DNA of 64,000 nt from Diabrotica undecimpunctata (lineage: Eukaryota; Arthropoda; Insecta; Coleoptera; Chrysomelidae): NCBI RefSeq assembly GCF_040954645.1, contig NC_092808.1:87613389-87677388 (forward strand), read 5' to 3'. A program made the position numbers and the translations under genes. Under the pieces are notes generated by a model, which saw only the letters and a program-made list of their open reading frames with translations, made no database searches and was not told the DNA's origin. Below, one piece after another: positions 35,958 through 46,065 of the stretch (position 1 is the first letter of the stretch; the number at the start of each line of letters is the position of its first letter).

Positions 35958-37995
35958 CAAGTTAAGTCAAGTCAAGTCAAGTCAAGTCAAATTTATTGAT
36001 CACATGCGACATTATACAAAGTACATGTATGAGACAAGTCAAAGTTACATTTTACAAAGTTATCTTAAAAGTATATAAATTAATAAACACGATAAAACAT
36101 ACTTAAAAGTTATTTTTAGAATATGGCTCTAGCTCACAAATGTATTGATGTACACACCTCCGAAAGTTTGGCTGATGTAAATTCATTCGTATATCTATTG
36201 CCAATTTGTTAAAGAAACTTATGGCTGCATAGTGTGTGCTACTTTCCAACAAAACAGAACGATGTTGTGGAAGCATAAAGTGATTGTCTCTGAATCTTGT
36301 TGAATAAACATGGTTAAATTGAAATTTATTAAATTCATAAATTTTGCTATGTAAATACATTATACACGAAAATATATACAGACCATGAATTGTAAGAATA
36401 TTGTTTTGTCTAAAGATGCCTCTACAAGAATCTCTAAATTTCATTTTATACATTATCCTAATAGCTCTTTTCTGAAGTACGAATATCTGCTCTAATTCAG
36501 AGGTACAACCCCAGACTTCAATGCCATATTTGGCTATTGAGTGAAAATGGGGAAAGTATACTGTTTTTAATACTGATGTATGAAGGAGGCGTGAAAGAAT
36601 TCTCAATGGATAACATGCGCTACTTAATCTGGATTTCAAATTAGAAATGTGGTTTGACCATTTACAATTACTGTCTAGAAGTACCCCCAGCAACTTCGTG
36701 CAGTCTGTTTTATCTATTGCTGCTTCTATAGTGGCTTGATGGTTTAATAAATTATTTGACGTGAAAATCATATACTTTGATTTCTCTTTATTCAAAACTA
36801 ATTTGTTGGATAAGAAATAACTGTTGATGGTGGATAGTATCTGTGTGGTTTTATTTTGCAAATTTTGATCAGACGTTCCTGTGACTAGAATGTTAGTATC
36901 ATCCGCATAACTGATGATGTTAACCCCAGTTAGTGAATTAGTTAACAAAGCCATATCATTAATAAATACTATAAAAAGTAGAGGACCCAATACACTACCC
37001 TAAAGGATACCATAATGGATATCCAATGTGTTTGATTCGTTTACAAGTTCATTAGATGTTATCTTTACTTTTTGTCTTCTATTCTCTAGGTAGGAAGTAA
37101 ACCATTTTAGAACTACACCACGAATACCAATACCCTCAAGTTTTATTAGCAACAAATTATGATCCAAAGTGTCAAAAGCCTTGGACAAATCGAGAAATAA
37201 ACCACATGCCTTCTCTCGTCTGTCCACAGCATCCAACACTAAGCTGACGAAATTTGCAAGAGCTGTAGTTATGCAAGACACTATGCTTTTTTAGGAATGC
37301 GTTCATTCTAGTATAAACCAGAGTTTCAATTATCTTTGAAAACACAGATAGGAGACTTATGGGACGATAGTTGTTAAGGTCATCTTTATCACCACTTTTG
37401 AATAAAGGGATTACAATAGATAGTTTAAATATACTAGGAAATACTCCTTGTTGAAAAGAGGCATTACAAATATCCGTCAGTGGATCTGCGAGAGCATAAA
37501 TGCATTGTTTTAATAACTTAGGGAAAATCTGATCAAAACCACAACTATGTTTGGATTTAAAACTTTCAACTATACTAGTTATTTCTTGTGGGTTAGTAGG
37601 ATATAAAAACATAGAACAACTATTACGGTTTTTTGATGCTGATGTAAACCCACCTATTTTAGTAGGATCCAAAGCGGCAAGTAACTTTGGAGCCATTTCA
37701 ACAAAATGGTGGTTAAATTTGTCTGCTAAATTACTGTTATCATCACTAGGTACTTTTGAGTTATTTTGTTTCCCGACTGTTAAGTTTACTAAATGCCAAA
37801 TACATTTCATTTTATTTGATGATTCGTTTAACTGTCTCATGAAGTGACTACTTTTAGCTGCTTTTAATTTAATTGACTATTCTGCCTTTGCCAAATGAAG
37901 GACTGGCCTAAGATTACTATTTTTCTGACAGATCGTTTCTAAAAGTTTTAGCTGATCCCTTAAATTGTACAGTTCCTGCGTAAACCAATTCGAAC
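35958..37995 (-). pseudogene. 5'-truncated LINE inserted in the piggyBac gene, (TTGAC)n tail
   Basis: Starts within the linker (SNWFTQELYNLRDQLKLLET), then SKVPSDDNSNLADKFNHHFV, GFDQIFPKLLKQC, PLFKSGDKDDLNNYRPISLL, a shift near 37290, CGLFLDLSKAFDTLDHNLLL, YGIL then stop near 37000, GPLLFIVFINDMA, SYADDTNILVTGT near 36900, LLGVLLDSNCKWSNHI and YGIEVWG. The open C-terminal frame is 295 codons (36990-36103). This looks like the CR1/Jockey-type group without RNase H. The 3' end is a pentanucleotide run, TTGAC on the minus strand (35961-35990). I did not find a clear target duplication. Confidence 0.8.
35961..35990. repeat. (AAGTC)n tail of the inserted LINE
   Basis: Five to six AAGTC units in a row, directly between the LINE 3' end and piggyBac coding sequence. 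Confidence 0.9.
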
Positions 37996-38466
37996 GTGTA
38001 GATTTTTTTTCATCTTCATCTTCATCTCCATCCGGTTTGCTTTGCGAAACATAGTCCTCATCTGATTCCTGGTTTTCGATATTTTTGTCTACTTCCTCAT
38101 CTATATTGTCTATAAATTGTTGCAAGTACTTCTGTTGCTTTTCATACGTCATTCTAAAATTGAATGATCTATGTATAAAACATTGTAAAAATAAACAGTA
38201 ATAACTTACCTTCTAAATTCGCTAGCACTCACTTCTCTTCTTGCCATTATTACAAGTAATTACAACATAAAACACGCATATAGTCACAAAAATATTAACA
38301 ACTTGTAAGCACAGTTAAATAAACACTGATACCAAACAAAGAAAAATCCCAATTGTCTGTTATTTTCGGAATGCACAAGCGAAGTTTACCGAAACAATGC
38401 CGGGTACCTGGGTAGCACGGATATAGACTCCCGTATCAGGTACTTGGGTATTGACATAACGGTTAA

Positions 38467-39344
38467 AAGCTCTAACTTGCTCTAACTATGCCTTCGGCAT
38501 AATCAATATTATTACAAAACTAAATGGCAATTAACTTTGGTATAAGATGGTAGGCGAACACGATCTTATAACCGTGGCGAATAAAAGTAAATTTTGACAT
38601 TCGTTACGATGTTTTTTTTATTTTTTATTTATACTTGGTATTCTTGTAATTTACTTTTTTTAATAAATATAAAATATATAAAGTATATAAATAAAAGTAA
38701 ATAATTTAGTTTTTAGTTTAGTTGATTTTTAGTTTAGTTCGGTAATTATTTGATCGATTTAAAACAATAATTAAAATGGTTGTGTAAGTAATAAAAAGCT
38801 TCTCATAATTAACTGCTATTTGACTTTTTGTCTCGTTTAAAAATTAAGGAGGTTGTAACCGCCAGCACAGGGTTAAAGTGGCAAAAATCATGTTGCATAA
38901 AAATAAGTCCACTCCAGCGATATAAAAAATCAACCTGGAATTTTTAAAAATATTTATATTACCGACAAACCGACACCGCGTATATTAACAACCAATGTGT
39001 GCTTTACACAAATATGAAAGGAAATACCTAGTCGTGAATCTAAATACATATAACAAAACATAAATTTATAAACACCTCCTTAATCAAGTAGTGTGAACTT
39101 ACAGTGTATATATGTGGGGATTTACCAAACAAAGTAATACGAATATTGTTGATTTTAGAATAAAGAACGGACACATAGGGTAAATGTTTCTTGTTACAAT
39201 AAAAATAAAAGCAACTGTAGGAACTTCAAAAGCACTAAATTAAAAATTTGATTTACAAGAAACAATGCAAAAGGGCTTCGTAATCATACCCATATCTGTA
39301 TCTGTATCTGTAGAGTGCGAATAAAGTTTCACAGCACTTAGGCC
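38467..39344. other. No gene seen
   Basis: AT-rich sequence between the piggyBac element and the next LINE. Nothing recognisable. Confidence 0.5.
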
Positions 39345-40481
39345 ACAATTGACGCATCGCATTGTGCATTTTCCCAGGGAGCTGTCACCCTTAGCTCATT
39401 GTCCATTCTGCCATTTCTAGGAAGGTGGATGGATAAGTCACCAGGAGACATCTCTCTTATGCGGGCAGGTATGTGCCAGGACTCGCCGAACGCGTACTGT
39501 CGTATTAACGCTAACTCCTGGAATTCACATAGGACATGCTCTACAGTTTCGTACTTCTTTGATGTTGACTCTTCAAGATTACTTAGTTTTACCCTGAAAG
39601 TTTACATCCTTGCCCTTCTTCCCATCTTTTTACGGTTTGCGTATGGGAGTGACATTTGACAATTTCTGCGATTGTTGTAGTTGACCAACCAAAAAGATCC
39701 CCAGGTCCTAAGAGTCTTAGGCCTGCCGCCTTTCTAGATAGTTGGTCAGCAATGCGGTTGCCTTTATTCCTATTGTGTCCTTTAACCCACCTCAGGATGA
39801 TGGTATTACCATCCGAAGCTTGAGTTAGAGACCCGTGACACTCCATTACTAAACCTGATGTGACACGTGGTCTATTCAAGGTTAGTAGCGCTTGTCTGCT
39901 ATCTGTGTAGATCATTATAGTTTGCCCTGCTATACATTTTTGAGTTATCTTTTTTGCGACTATGGACATACCAGTCAGTTCTGTCTGAACTATGCTGGCA
40001 TTTTTGCCCATACCCCACTTTATTCTTAGGTTCAGTGATTTGGAGTATATCCCGCATCCTGAGCCTTCTTTCATTTTGGAGCCATCGGTGTATATGCAAT
40101 AGGCATTTGCCACGTTTGTCTCCATATACTGTCTTGTTTCAATTTTTTAGGGTTTGTTAAAGACAAACTTTGGATCAATTGAGTCGCAGCCTGCCTGTAG
40201 CAGTGGTAGCGCATCCAGCTCTCCCCGCCAGAAACGAGTTCTCAATTGTCCCATTCCTACATCAAGGTTTGCACCAGCTGAGCGCAGTCGCATCATTGTC
40301 ACTAGCGTCACCTCTTTGACATATATATCTAGAGGCGTGATGCCAATTATCAACTCCATTGCAGCAGTTGGTGTTGTTTTCATGACACCTATTATATTTA
40401 TGCAAGCCATCCGCTGAATATGGTTTAAAAAAGGTAAAAGAAATAATAAATTAGACTTACTCACAATCAATTTAATTTAAC

Positions 40482-40537
40482 TATCAGACGACCGGTGTCG
40501 CTTTCTACAATATGCAAAGCATCTTCATGTCACGATA
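40482..40537 (-). ncRNA. Hammerhead motif of the left arm, core broken
   Basis: Mirror copy of the motif at 42474, read on the minus strand. Stems I, II and III are unchanged, but the core reads ATGAAGA for CTGAAGA (C3 lost) and GACA for GAAA (A14 lost). Both positions are essential in hammerheads, so it should not cleave. Confidence 0.7.
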
Positions 40538-42473
40538 CAAAGTTAAATTAATACTGAAAATAATAAACCCATATTAGGGTGTTGTCTAATAAAGGTAAAA
40601 CAAAGATAGGTGATATAAATTATATAAATTACAGTAATTATGCCAATATTACATGTCTGTGGTTTTTAAAAACGAATAAAATATTTAAGCAGACAAGGTA
40701 AGACCCACAAATTGGTAAAATAGTCTATTAAACTGTAATGAAATAATAAATAAACAAATAAATAAAACATTACCTACATGCCGGTACTCTATTAATTGAT
40801 GGTTGAAAGAACATGATTTAAACTATCTTGTATTGTTGATTGGAGAACTCAAGTCAACTATTGTAATTGTTTAACAGTAAACGGGGAAGTTCTTGAGGAG
40901 ACAGATTTTATCCAATGAAGTAGAGATAGGTAAACGTAATTGTTTGTTTGATAAAAGTAATATTCTATACCATTAAGTTCTTTAAAGTTATTTATATTTA
41001 TTCTGGAGATATATTTATGAAACGTGTGTTATTTATTGAGATTTTAATTTTGTTTTGGAAGGTGTCAGTTGTGAGACAATGAATAAGAATAGATGTACAA
41101 ATTGTGTGGGTGTGCAATTATATCAGCTTGTAATTATCAAATTTCTTTGATAAAGTTATGTTACAATATGTGGCAAATTGTTGTAAAGTCCAATATATAA
41201 AATTAAAAATTAAAATTAAGACACTTTAAGACACACAGAAAACACACAGAATACACTTAAAAAATGGGGGGACAAAACAGACATGAAATTTAAAAAAGGG
41301 AGGATTTGAAAAGAACTACATCTCTTACTTGGAGACAATGAGTTTTTTATGTGTTATATATCAGATTTTAGATGTAAACTTGACAAATGTAGGTTAAAGG
41401 GTGACAGTTCTTCTTCTATTTTAAATGGTGTGAGTTAGGCTGTAAGTTAAGATATCTAGTTTTATGAAATAAGCTGATATTAATAAATGTCTGGAATTTT
41501 GTTTTTTTTTTTAGAGACAGACATTTATTAATATCAGCTTATTTCATAAAACTAGATAACTTAACTTACAGCCTAACTCACACCATTTAAAATAGAAGAA
41601 GAACTGTCACACTTTAACCTACATTTGTCAAGTTTACCTCTAAAATCTGATATATAACACATAAAAAACTCATTGTCTCCAAGTAAGAGATGTAGTTCTT
41701 TTAAAATCCTCCCTTCTTTAAATCTAATGTCTGTTTTGTCCCCCCGTTTTTTAAGTGTTTTCTGTGTGTTTTCTGTGTGTCTTAAAGTGTCTCAATTTTA
41801 ATTTTAAACTTTATATATTGGACTTTACAACAATTTACCACATATTGTAACATAACTTTATCAAAGAAATTTGATAATTACAAGCTGATATAATTGCACA
41901 CCCACACAATTTGTACATCTATTCTTATTCATTGTCTCACAACTGTCACCTTCCAAAACAAAATTAAAATCTCAATAACTAACACACATTTCATAAATAT
42001 ATCTCCAGAATAAATATAAATAACTTTAAAGAACTTAATGGTATAGAACGTTACTTTCATCAAACAAACAATTACGTTTACCTATCTCTACTTCATTGGA
42101 TAAAATCTGTCTCCTCAAGAACTTCCCCGTTTACTGTTAAACAATTACAATAGTTGACTTGAGTTCTCCAATCAACAATACAAGATAGTTTGAACCATGT
42201 TCTTTCAACCATCAATTAATAGAGTACCGGCATGTAAGTAATGTTTTATTTATTTGTTTATTTATTATTTCATTACAGTTTAATAGACTATTTTACCAAT
42301 TTGTGGGTCTTACCTTGTCTGCTTAAATATTTTATTCGTTTTTAAAAACCACAGACATGTAATATTGGCATAATTACTGTAATTTATATAATTTATATCA
42401 CCTATCTTTGTTTTACCTTTATTAGACAACACCCTAATATGGGTTTATTATTCTCAGTATTAATTTAACTTTG

Positions 42474-42529
42474 TATCGTGACCTGAAGATGCTTTGCATA
42501 TTGTAGAAAGCGAAACCGGTCGTCTGATA
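42474..42529 (+). ncRNA. Type I hammerhead ribozyme, complete consensus core
   Basis: Stem I: TATC (42474-42477) and GAC (42480-42482) pair with GATA (42526-42529) and GTC (42522-42524), with a small internal loop. Core CTGAAGA at 42483-42489 fits CUGANGA. One extra T, then stem II GCTTT/AAAGC with an 11-nt loop. GAAA at 42512-42515. Stem III is the palindrome ACCGGT (42515-42520), which suits action as a dimer. C at 42521 is the expected cleavage position, with the cut before GTC. Hammerheads of this minimal-stem-III kind are known from PLEs. Self-cleavage itself is a prediction. Confidence 0.75.
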
Positions 42530-43031
42530 GTTAAATTAAATTGATTGTAAGTCTAATTTATTATTTCTTTTACCTTTTGAAATGGACTCACCCAAGCAAC
42601 ACATTCATGATTTGAATATGGTTTAGTTTGTTAATCGCTGTTGCCTGTAGTACTTTTGGTACCCAAGCAATAGCTCCGTAAGTTAGCATTGGCCTAATAA
42701 CAACGGTGTAGACCCAGGCGATCACCCTGGGCGTAAGGCCCCAGGTGCGTTCGACCGTTCGTCGACACTGCTCATAGGCAATATATGCTCTTTTAGCTCT
42801 ACCATCTAAATGTAAGTTCCATGTTAACTTCCTGTCAAGGGTAATACCAAGGTACTTCACCTCGTCAGAAAAATTTAGACTGTAATTTAGAATCCTTGGG
42901 GGTATTAAGCCCGTGATTCTTCTTTTCCTGGTTTATCATACCCATAAAAAAGTTCTTTAGCTACTGGACAACACGAGCTTAGCAAAAAGATTCAAAAGGA
43001 CGAAACGCATTGACCAAGTTTAGTTTCCAGG

Positions 43032-43258
43032 TATTGTTCTGAAGCTATTTTCTTGTGACATTTTTAAATTAATTACTATTTAAATGGGAATAAGCCACAA
43101 TTAAAGGTTAAAATACGTTTATTGACGTTTCAATTTCCACTTCGGAAATCGTTCTCAAAATACAAACATTGTGTTTGTATATATTATATATATGTGAAAC
43201 GTCAATAAACGTATTTTAACCTTTAATTGTGGCTTATTCCCATTTAAATAGTAATTAA
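43032..43258 (-). mobile_element. 227-bp foldback with 13-bp target duplication and 37-nt tail
   Basis: TTTAGTTTCCAGG at 43019-43031 and 43259-43271 is an exact 13-bp duplication. Arms 43069-43132 and 43195-43258 are a perfect 64-bp inverted repeat. The unpaired tail (43032-43068, 37 nt) is at the left, so the element reads on the minus strand: inverted arm, spacer, direct arm, tail. That is the plan of the 40428-42612 foldback on a smaller scale. It contains a hammerhead-like motif at 43120-43162. The TTGACGTTTCAATTTCCACT text is familiar to me as a frequent insect repeat. Confidence 0.8.
43120..43162 (-). ncRNA. Hammerhead-like motif with U3-A8 in place of C3-G8
   Basis: On the minus strand: stem I TATT/AATA, core TTGAGAA (43158-43152), one extra C, stem II GATTTCC/GGAAATT (7 perfect pairs) with a GAAGT loop, GAAA, palindromic stem III ACGT, and C before AATA. 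The C3-G8 contact of the hammerhead core appears as T-A, a paired change. The layout otherwise equals the 42474 motif, including the extra base. Whether it cleaves is unknown. Confidence 0.5.
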
Positions 43259-43271
43259 TTTAGTTTCCAGG

Positions 43272-44251
43272 GTTACACGTAAAAGAGATATTGCTTTGGC
43301 CATATTGCTTTGGCTTTTCATAACTAGTGCTATAATTTGATTCACATGAGGTAAGGAGATACCAGTAAAAAATGTGTTGGTATTTACACTCATAAATTCT
43401 TGCGATAATTAATTATTTTTTATAGACGGGACGACTTACTGACAAGTATATTAGAGTATATTGTCCATAAATATCTAAATGAAAAATGAGCTCTCCTACG
43501 TTTATGAAAACGTATATCAGAAGAACGAAATTGATGCGATCATAAATTTTTATAACGACAGCACAAGACGCTACTCAAGAGACATGTATTTATGAGTGTC
43601 GTAAAAAAAAGAAAATAAATGTTATTTTCCAAATAATCGACTTCAGATATAGATATCCAAGCCGATTGGATTAGGAGCGCTATTCTCGCGATACAGGTTT
43701 TATTAAGAAAAGAATATAAGTTTCTGCAATTGAATTGATGGTTGAATAAAGAAAACAAAATCTCATCAATAATACTATATTTCTAGCTAGTCATGACACG
43801 CTGTGCGATGATAAAACTTTTACGATCATCCGTATTGTGTTTTAACGTACCGATTTTCTAAAATATATTTTCTTGGTTTCAGGATGTTTCCACTTTGTTT
43901 TACAGTTTAAATTGTATACATCTGCTTGCGTTTGGTTCAGAATAAGGTGTTAGATTTAAAAAGTTGCTACTTTTTAAAGTGGAAAGTTTTAAGAACGAAA
44001 GTTTTTGGTTGTAAGGGTATATTCAGAAGCCTAAAATATTAGTATTTTATTTACCTAAAAATTAAGTCCAAAATCGCTCATGTCTAAGCTACTTAACGTA
44101 AAAATTAAAATATATTTGCGTTGTCAACAAATCCAATCTGACATTTCTAGATATCTACCTAACATTAAACAAGAAAATTGCTTAAGAATAATAAATAAGA
44201 CAAAATAATATAGTTATGTGGGGTTAAGCCACAATTGATTGTAATGAAAGC
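43272..44251. other. No gene seen
   Basis: AT-rich text; the 72-codon frame at 43540-43758 shows nothing recognisable. Confidence 0.5.
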
Positions 44252-44395
44252 ATCAAGAAAAGTTTTCAATAAATCGGCGATAGTAGCCTGCTAAACCAAG
44301 AAATGATTTAATTTGCATAGAATTTTTAGGAATAAGGAAGTCAGCGACAGCTTTGACTTTGTTATAATCTAGTATAACACCATTAATATATTCGT
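44252..44395 (-). pseudogene. Ty3/gypsy reverse-transcriptase fragment
   Basis: The minus strand reads GVILDYNKVKAVADFLIP and then SFLGLAGYYRRFIENFS before a stop. This is the well-known junction between the gypsy RT and RNase H domains. About 45 codons remain, with no LTRs seen. It is the only LTR-retrotransposon trace I found in the window. A few codons reading LKKAFD near 44480 may be a LINE crumb, too short to call. Confidence 0.65.
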
Positions 44396-44728
44396 TATAT
44401 CCTCCCCTTTCATTTGCTATGTCGCTTGTAACGATTCGATCAGTTGTATATTTTGTGCTTAGTCAAAGGCCTTCTTTAAATCAATAAGTCAAACTTTGAT
44501 ACGTTTGCGTTAACTACACAAATGTACTGTTTGGGTCAATATGACCCAACTATAGTTTACCCTCCTTAATCAAAATAAAATAAGCTAATGGTGCTAAACA
44601 AAACTTTATTAACAAAAAAAATTATGGTTAATTAAACAAAAATCATGTTGTTAGTGTAAATTAAACCTTCGTAACAGAAATAAAAGATTTTTTTCTTTCA
44701 CTAACCAGAAAAGCCTAATAACAAATAT

Positions 44729-44975
44729 CTACAAAATTTTAGAGCAAAATTTATATCGTGCTCGTTTAGCAGGCGGAGCTGGATTGTCCATGGACGGTTC
44801 ACTAGAATTTCTATCTTGCCTACTTGTTTTTGTTCGTGTCCTTTTCACCAGTTCTTGTGAGTCTTTAGTTCTTAGTATATATTTTCTAGAGACGGTAAGT
44901 GGTTTCACTAGTGTTTTTCCCAATTCCTCAAAAAAAATTTTCCGTTTTGTCAGTTTATTGGTATTTCATTGAGGA
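44729..44975 (-). pseudogene. piggyBac C-terminal fragment
   Basis: The minus frame reads TKRKIFFEELGKTLVKPLTV, then KRTRTKTSRQ...PPAKRARYKFC. The first block resembles the 'FL.ELG..LV.P' segment before the cysteine-rich tail of piggyBac transposases. TTAA at 44510-44513 followed by CTACACAAATGTACTGTTTG and a TGGGTC..GACCCA palindrome could be its 3' end. Short and uncertain. Confidence 0.4.
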
Positions 44976-45089
44976 TTTATTAATGTTCATAAAACGTAAG
45001 GCAGAAATGTCTTCATCTTAAATGTATATGTAGCAACAAGCTGATCTAGATTATTCACTGGTCCCTTACTGGAATTGTAATCTAATAGT

Positions 45090-45232
45090 TATTTATGTAC
45101 CAAGGGTATTAAATAGATGTTTATGTCCAGAGGGCGACGATGTTACAAACCCAAGAGCCTCTGGCCCGAGGGTTTGTAAGTCGCCCGAGGGCATATACAT
45201 CTATTAATACCTGCGGTGCATACAAACTTTTA
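45090..45232. mobile_element. Short hairpin MITE
   Basis: ATTTATGTACCAAGGGTATT at 45090 and GAGGGCGAC..TTACAAACCC inside it are matched inverted on the right (GGGTTTGTAA.GTCGCCC, then ATCTATTAATACC). The whole 140 bp folds into one imperfect hairpin. It is strikingly GC-rich in the middle for this window. The next bases, TTTTATGTCATACTAGTT (45229-45246), recur inverted at about 46445-46462, so it may be part of a larger unit. Confidence 0.55.
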
Positions 45233-45261
45233 TGTCATACTAGTTCGTTATTATTAACAAC

Positions 45262-46065
45262 ATAAGATATTATGCAGATGACACCGTGATTATGGCAAGC
45301 TCTGCTGAATAACTTCAATTACTGCTAAACAAAACAAACAGTTTCTGTGAAAAAATATGGACTAAAAATGAATATAAAAACGACCAAATACATTATAATA
45401 ACAAAGAAAACAAATATACCAACAAATATACATTTGGGAAATGTACCGATAGAAATACAAATACCTAGGAACCTGGATTTCAGACAATAATGATCAAACA
45501 ACCGAAATAAGAGCAAGGATAGAAATAGCAAGAAATGCGTTTGTAAAAATGAAAACAATTCTTTGCAACAAAGACCTTAGATTAGAACTGAGAGTAAGAG
45601 CACTGAGATGCTACGTGTCTTCGATACTGCAATATGGACTTGAAAGCTGGACATTAAAGCAAGAACACATAAATAAGTTACAGTCCTTTGAAATGTGGTG
45701 TTACAGGAGGATGCTTAGAATAGCATGGACACAGAAGAAAACTAACACGGAAGTATTGCGAGAAATGGGCAAAGAATGCGAAATAATAAACACAATAAAA
45801 ATAAGAAAGTTACAATATCTGGGACACGTAATGAAGGGACAGCGATATGAACTGCTAAGGCTGTACACAGTACACAGCTGTATACGAACTGTATACAGGG
45901 AAAGATAAGAGTAGGAAGGAGTATAGGAAGAAGGAGAGTGTCATGGTTAAAAAATTTAAGGGATTGGTTTAAATAAAGTTCTATAGAACTCTTCAGAGCA
46001 GCAGTAGATAGAGTAAAAATAGTGATGATGATATCCAACCTCCGATCGGGAGACGGCACTCAAAG
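45262..46065 (+). pseudogene. 5'-truncated LINE: RT catalytic box to C-terminus
   Basis: YYADDTVIMASSAE at about 45276, shifts, then open at 45549-45908: ILCNKDLRLELRVRALRCYV, YGLESWTLKQEHINKL, SFEMWCYRRMLRI, LQYLGHVMKGQRYELLRL. A short insertion at about 45863-45900 (repeated GTATAC/TACACAG text) shifts the frame; the family C-terminus GRRRVSWLKNLRDWF and LRSGDGT follows to about 46062. Same family as 31620-32497. Confidence 0.8.

Larger units (their letters stand above)
34272..38247 (-). pseudogene. piggyBac transposase, split by a LINE and frameshifted
   Basis: Exon 1 runs 38247-38210 (MARREVSASEFR), a 56-bp GT-AG intron follows (38209-38154), and exon 2 continues MTYEKQQKYLQQFIDNI into an acidic stretch before the LINE at about 37995. 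After the LINE (below 35958) come an acidic segment, then RRPFTASQSL, DRFWS-like INRFWSISRFLRFDN, SLTVDEQLFPFRGRTRF, NITMDNFFTTLPLARLLL, TIC-SYVPKKKKR, STMHD, FYNTTKGGVDNMDKM and a C-terminal cysteine-rich block (CYICMSLTKKR...CNVCNRPLCNEH) ending at 34272. The transposase aspartates (VDEQ, MDNFF, GGVDNMD) are kept. Frameshifts near 35340, 34880 and 34570, plus the LINE, kill it. Confidence 0.85.
33953..38466 (-). mobile_element. piggyBac element bounded by TTAA, with a LINE inserted in it
   Basis: TTAA lies at 33953-33956 and 38463-38466. Inward from each is a similar end: CTTGTGTCTATACCCAGGTAC on the left and, on the minus strand, CCGTTATGTCAATACCCAAG on the right, sharing GTC.ATACCC.GTAC. 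Extra ACCCAGGTAC-like copies lie just inside. Between them is a minus-strand piggyBac transposase gene split by a 2-kb LINE. Without the LINE the element is about 2.5 kb, the usual size. Confidence 0.8.
40428..42612 (+). mobile_element. 2.2-kb foldback, PLE-derived, 13-bp target duplication, 34-nt tail
   Basis: TGAATATGGTTTA is at 40415-40427 and 42613-42625; the next bases outside differ, so it is exactly 13 bp. The left arm 40429-41493 is the reverse complement of the right arm 41518-42578, near-identical over about 1.06 kb, with a 24-nt spacer. The right end carries an extra unpaired 34 nt (42579-42612, GAAATGGACTCAC...CATGATT) that the left end lacks. Each arm holds one hammerhead-like motif. 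There is no coding frame. The same tail and neighbouring sequence recur at 18237-18420. The PLE origin is inferred from the hammerheads, the tail and the motif in the PLE at 57.5 kb. Confidence 0.85.
39345..42935 (-). pseudogene. RNase-H LINE (Loa/R1-like) 3' part, split by a 2.2-kb foldback
   Basis: Two pieces join across the foldback. The upstream piece (42935-42613) has SDEVKYLGITLDRKLTWNLH, CRRTVERTWGLTPRVIAW and MLTYGAIAW, ending NKLNHIQ. The downstream piece (from 40427) resumes NHIQRMACINIIGVMKTTPTA, then a frameshift, then RNase H: CIYTDGSKMKEGSG, QTELTGMSIV, MIYTDSRQAL, LRWVKGHNRNKGNRIADQLS, and after another shift the tail KYETVEHVLCEFQEL. The RNase H residues D, E, D and D are present. 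RT block A and YADD are absent because the copy is 5'-truncated. The duplicated NHIQ codons are the foldback's target duplication. Confidence 0.85.

Noticed and set aside
35940..35990. AAGTC run as a CRISPR-like or satellite array
   Set aside because: A five-base unit with no spacers, at a LINE 3' end; it is the retrotransposon tail.
45863..45900. Short GTATAC/TACACAG repeats as an operator
   Set aside because: They lie inside a dead LINE as a small insertion; no regulatory context.
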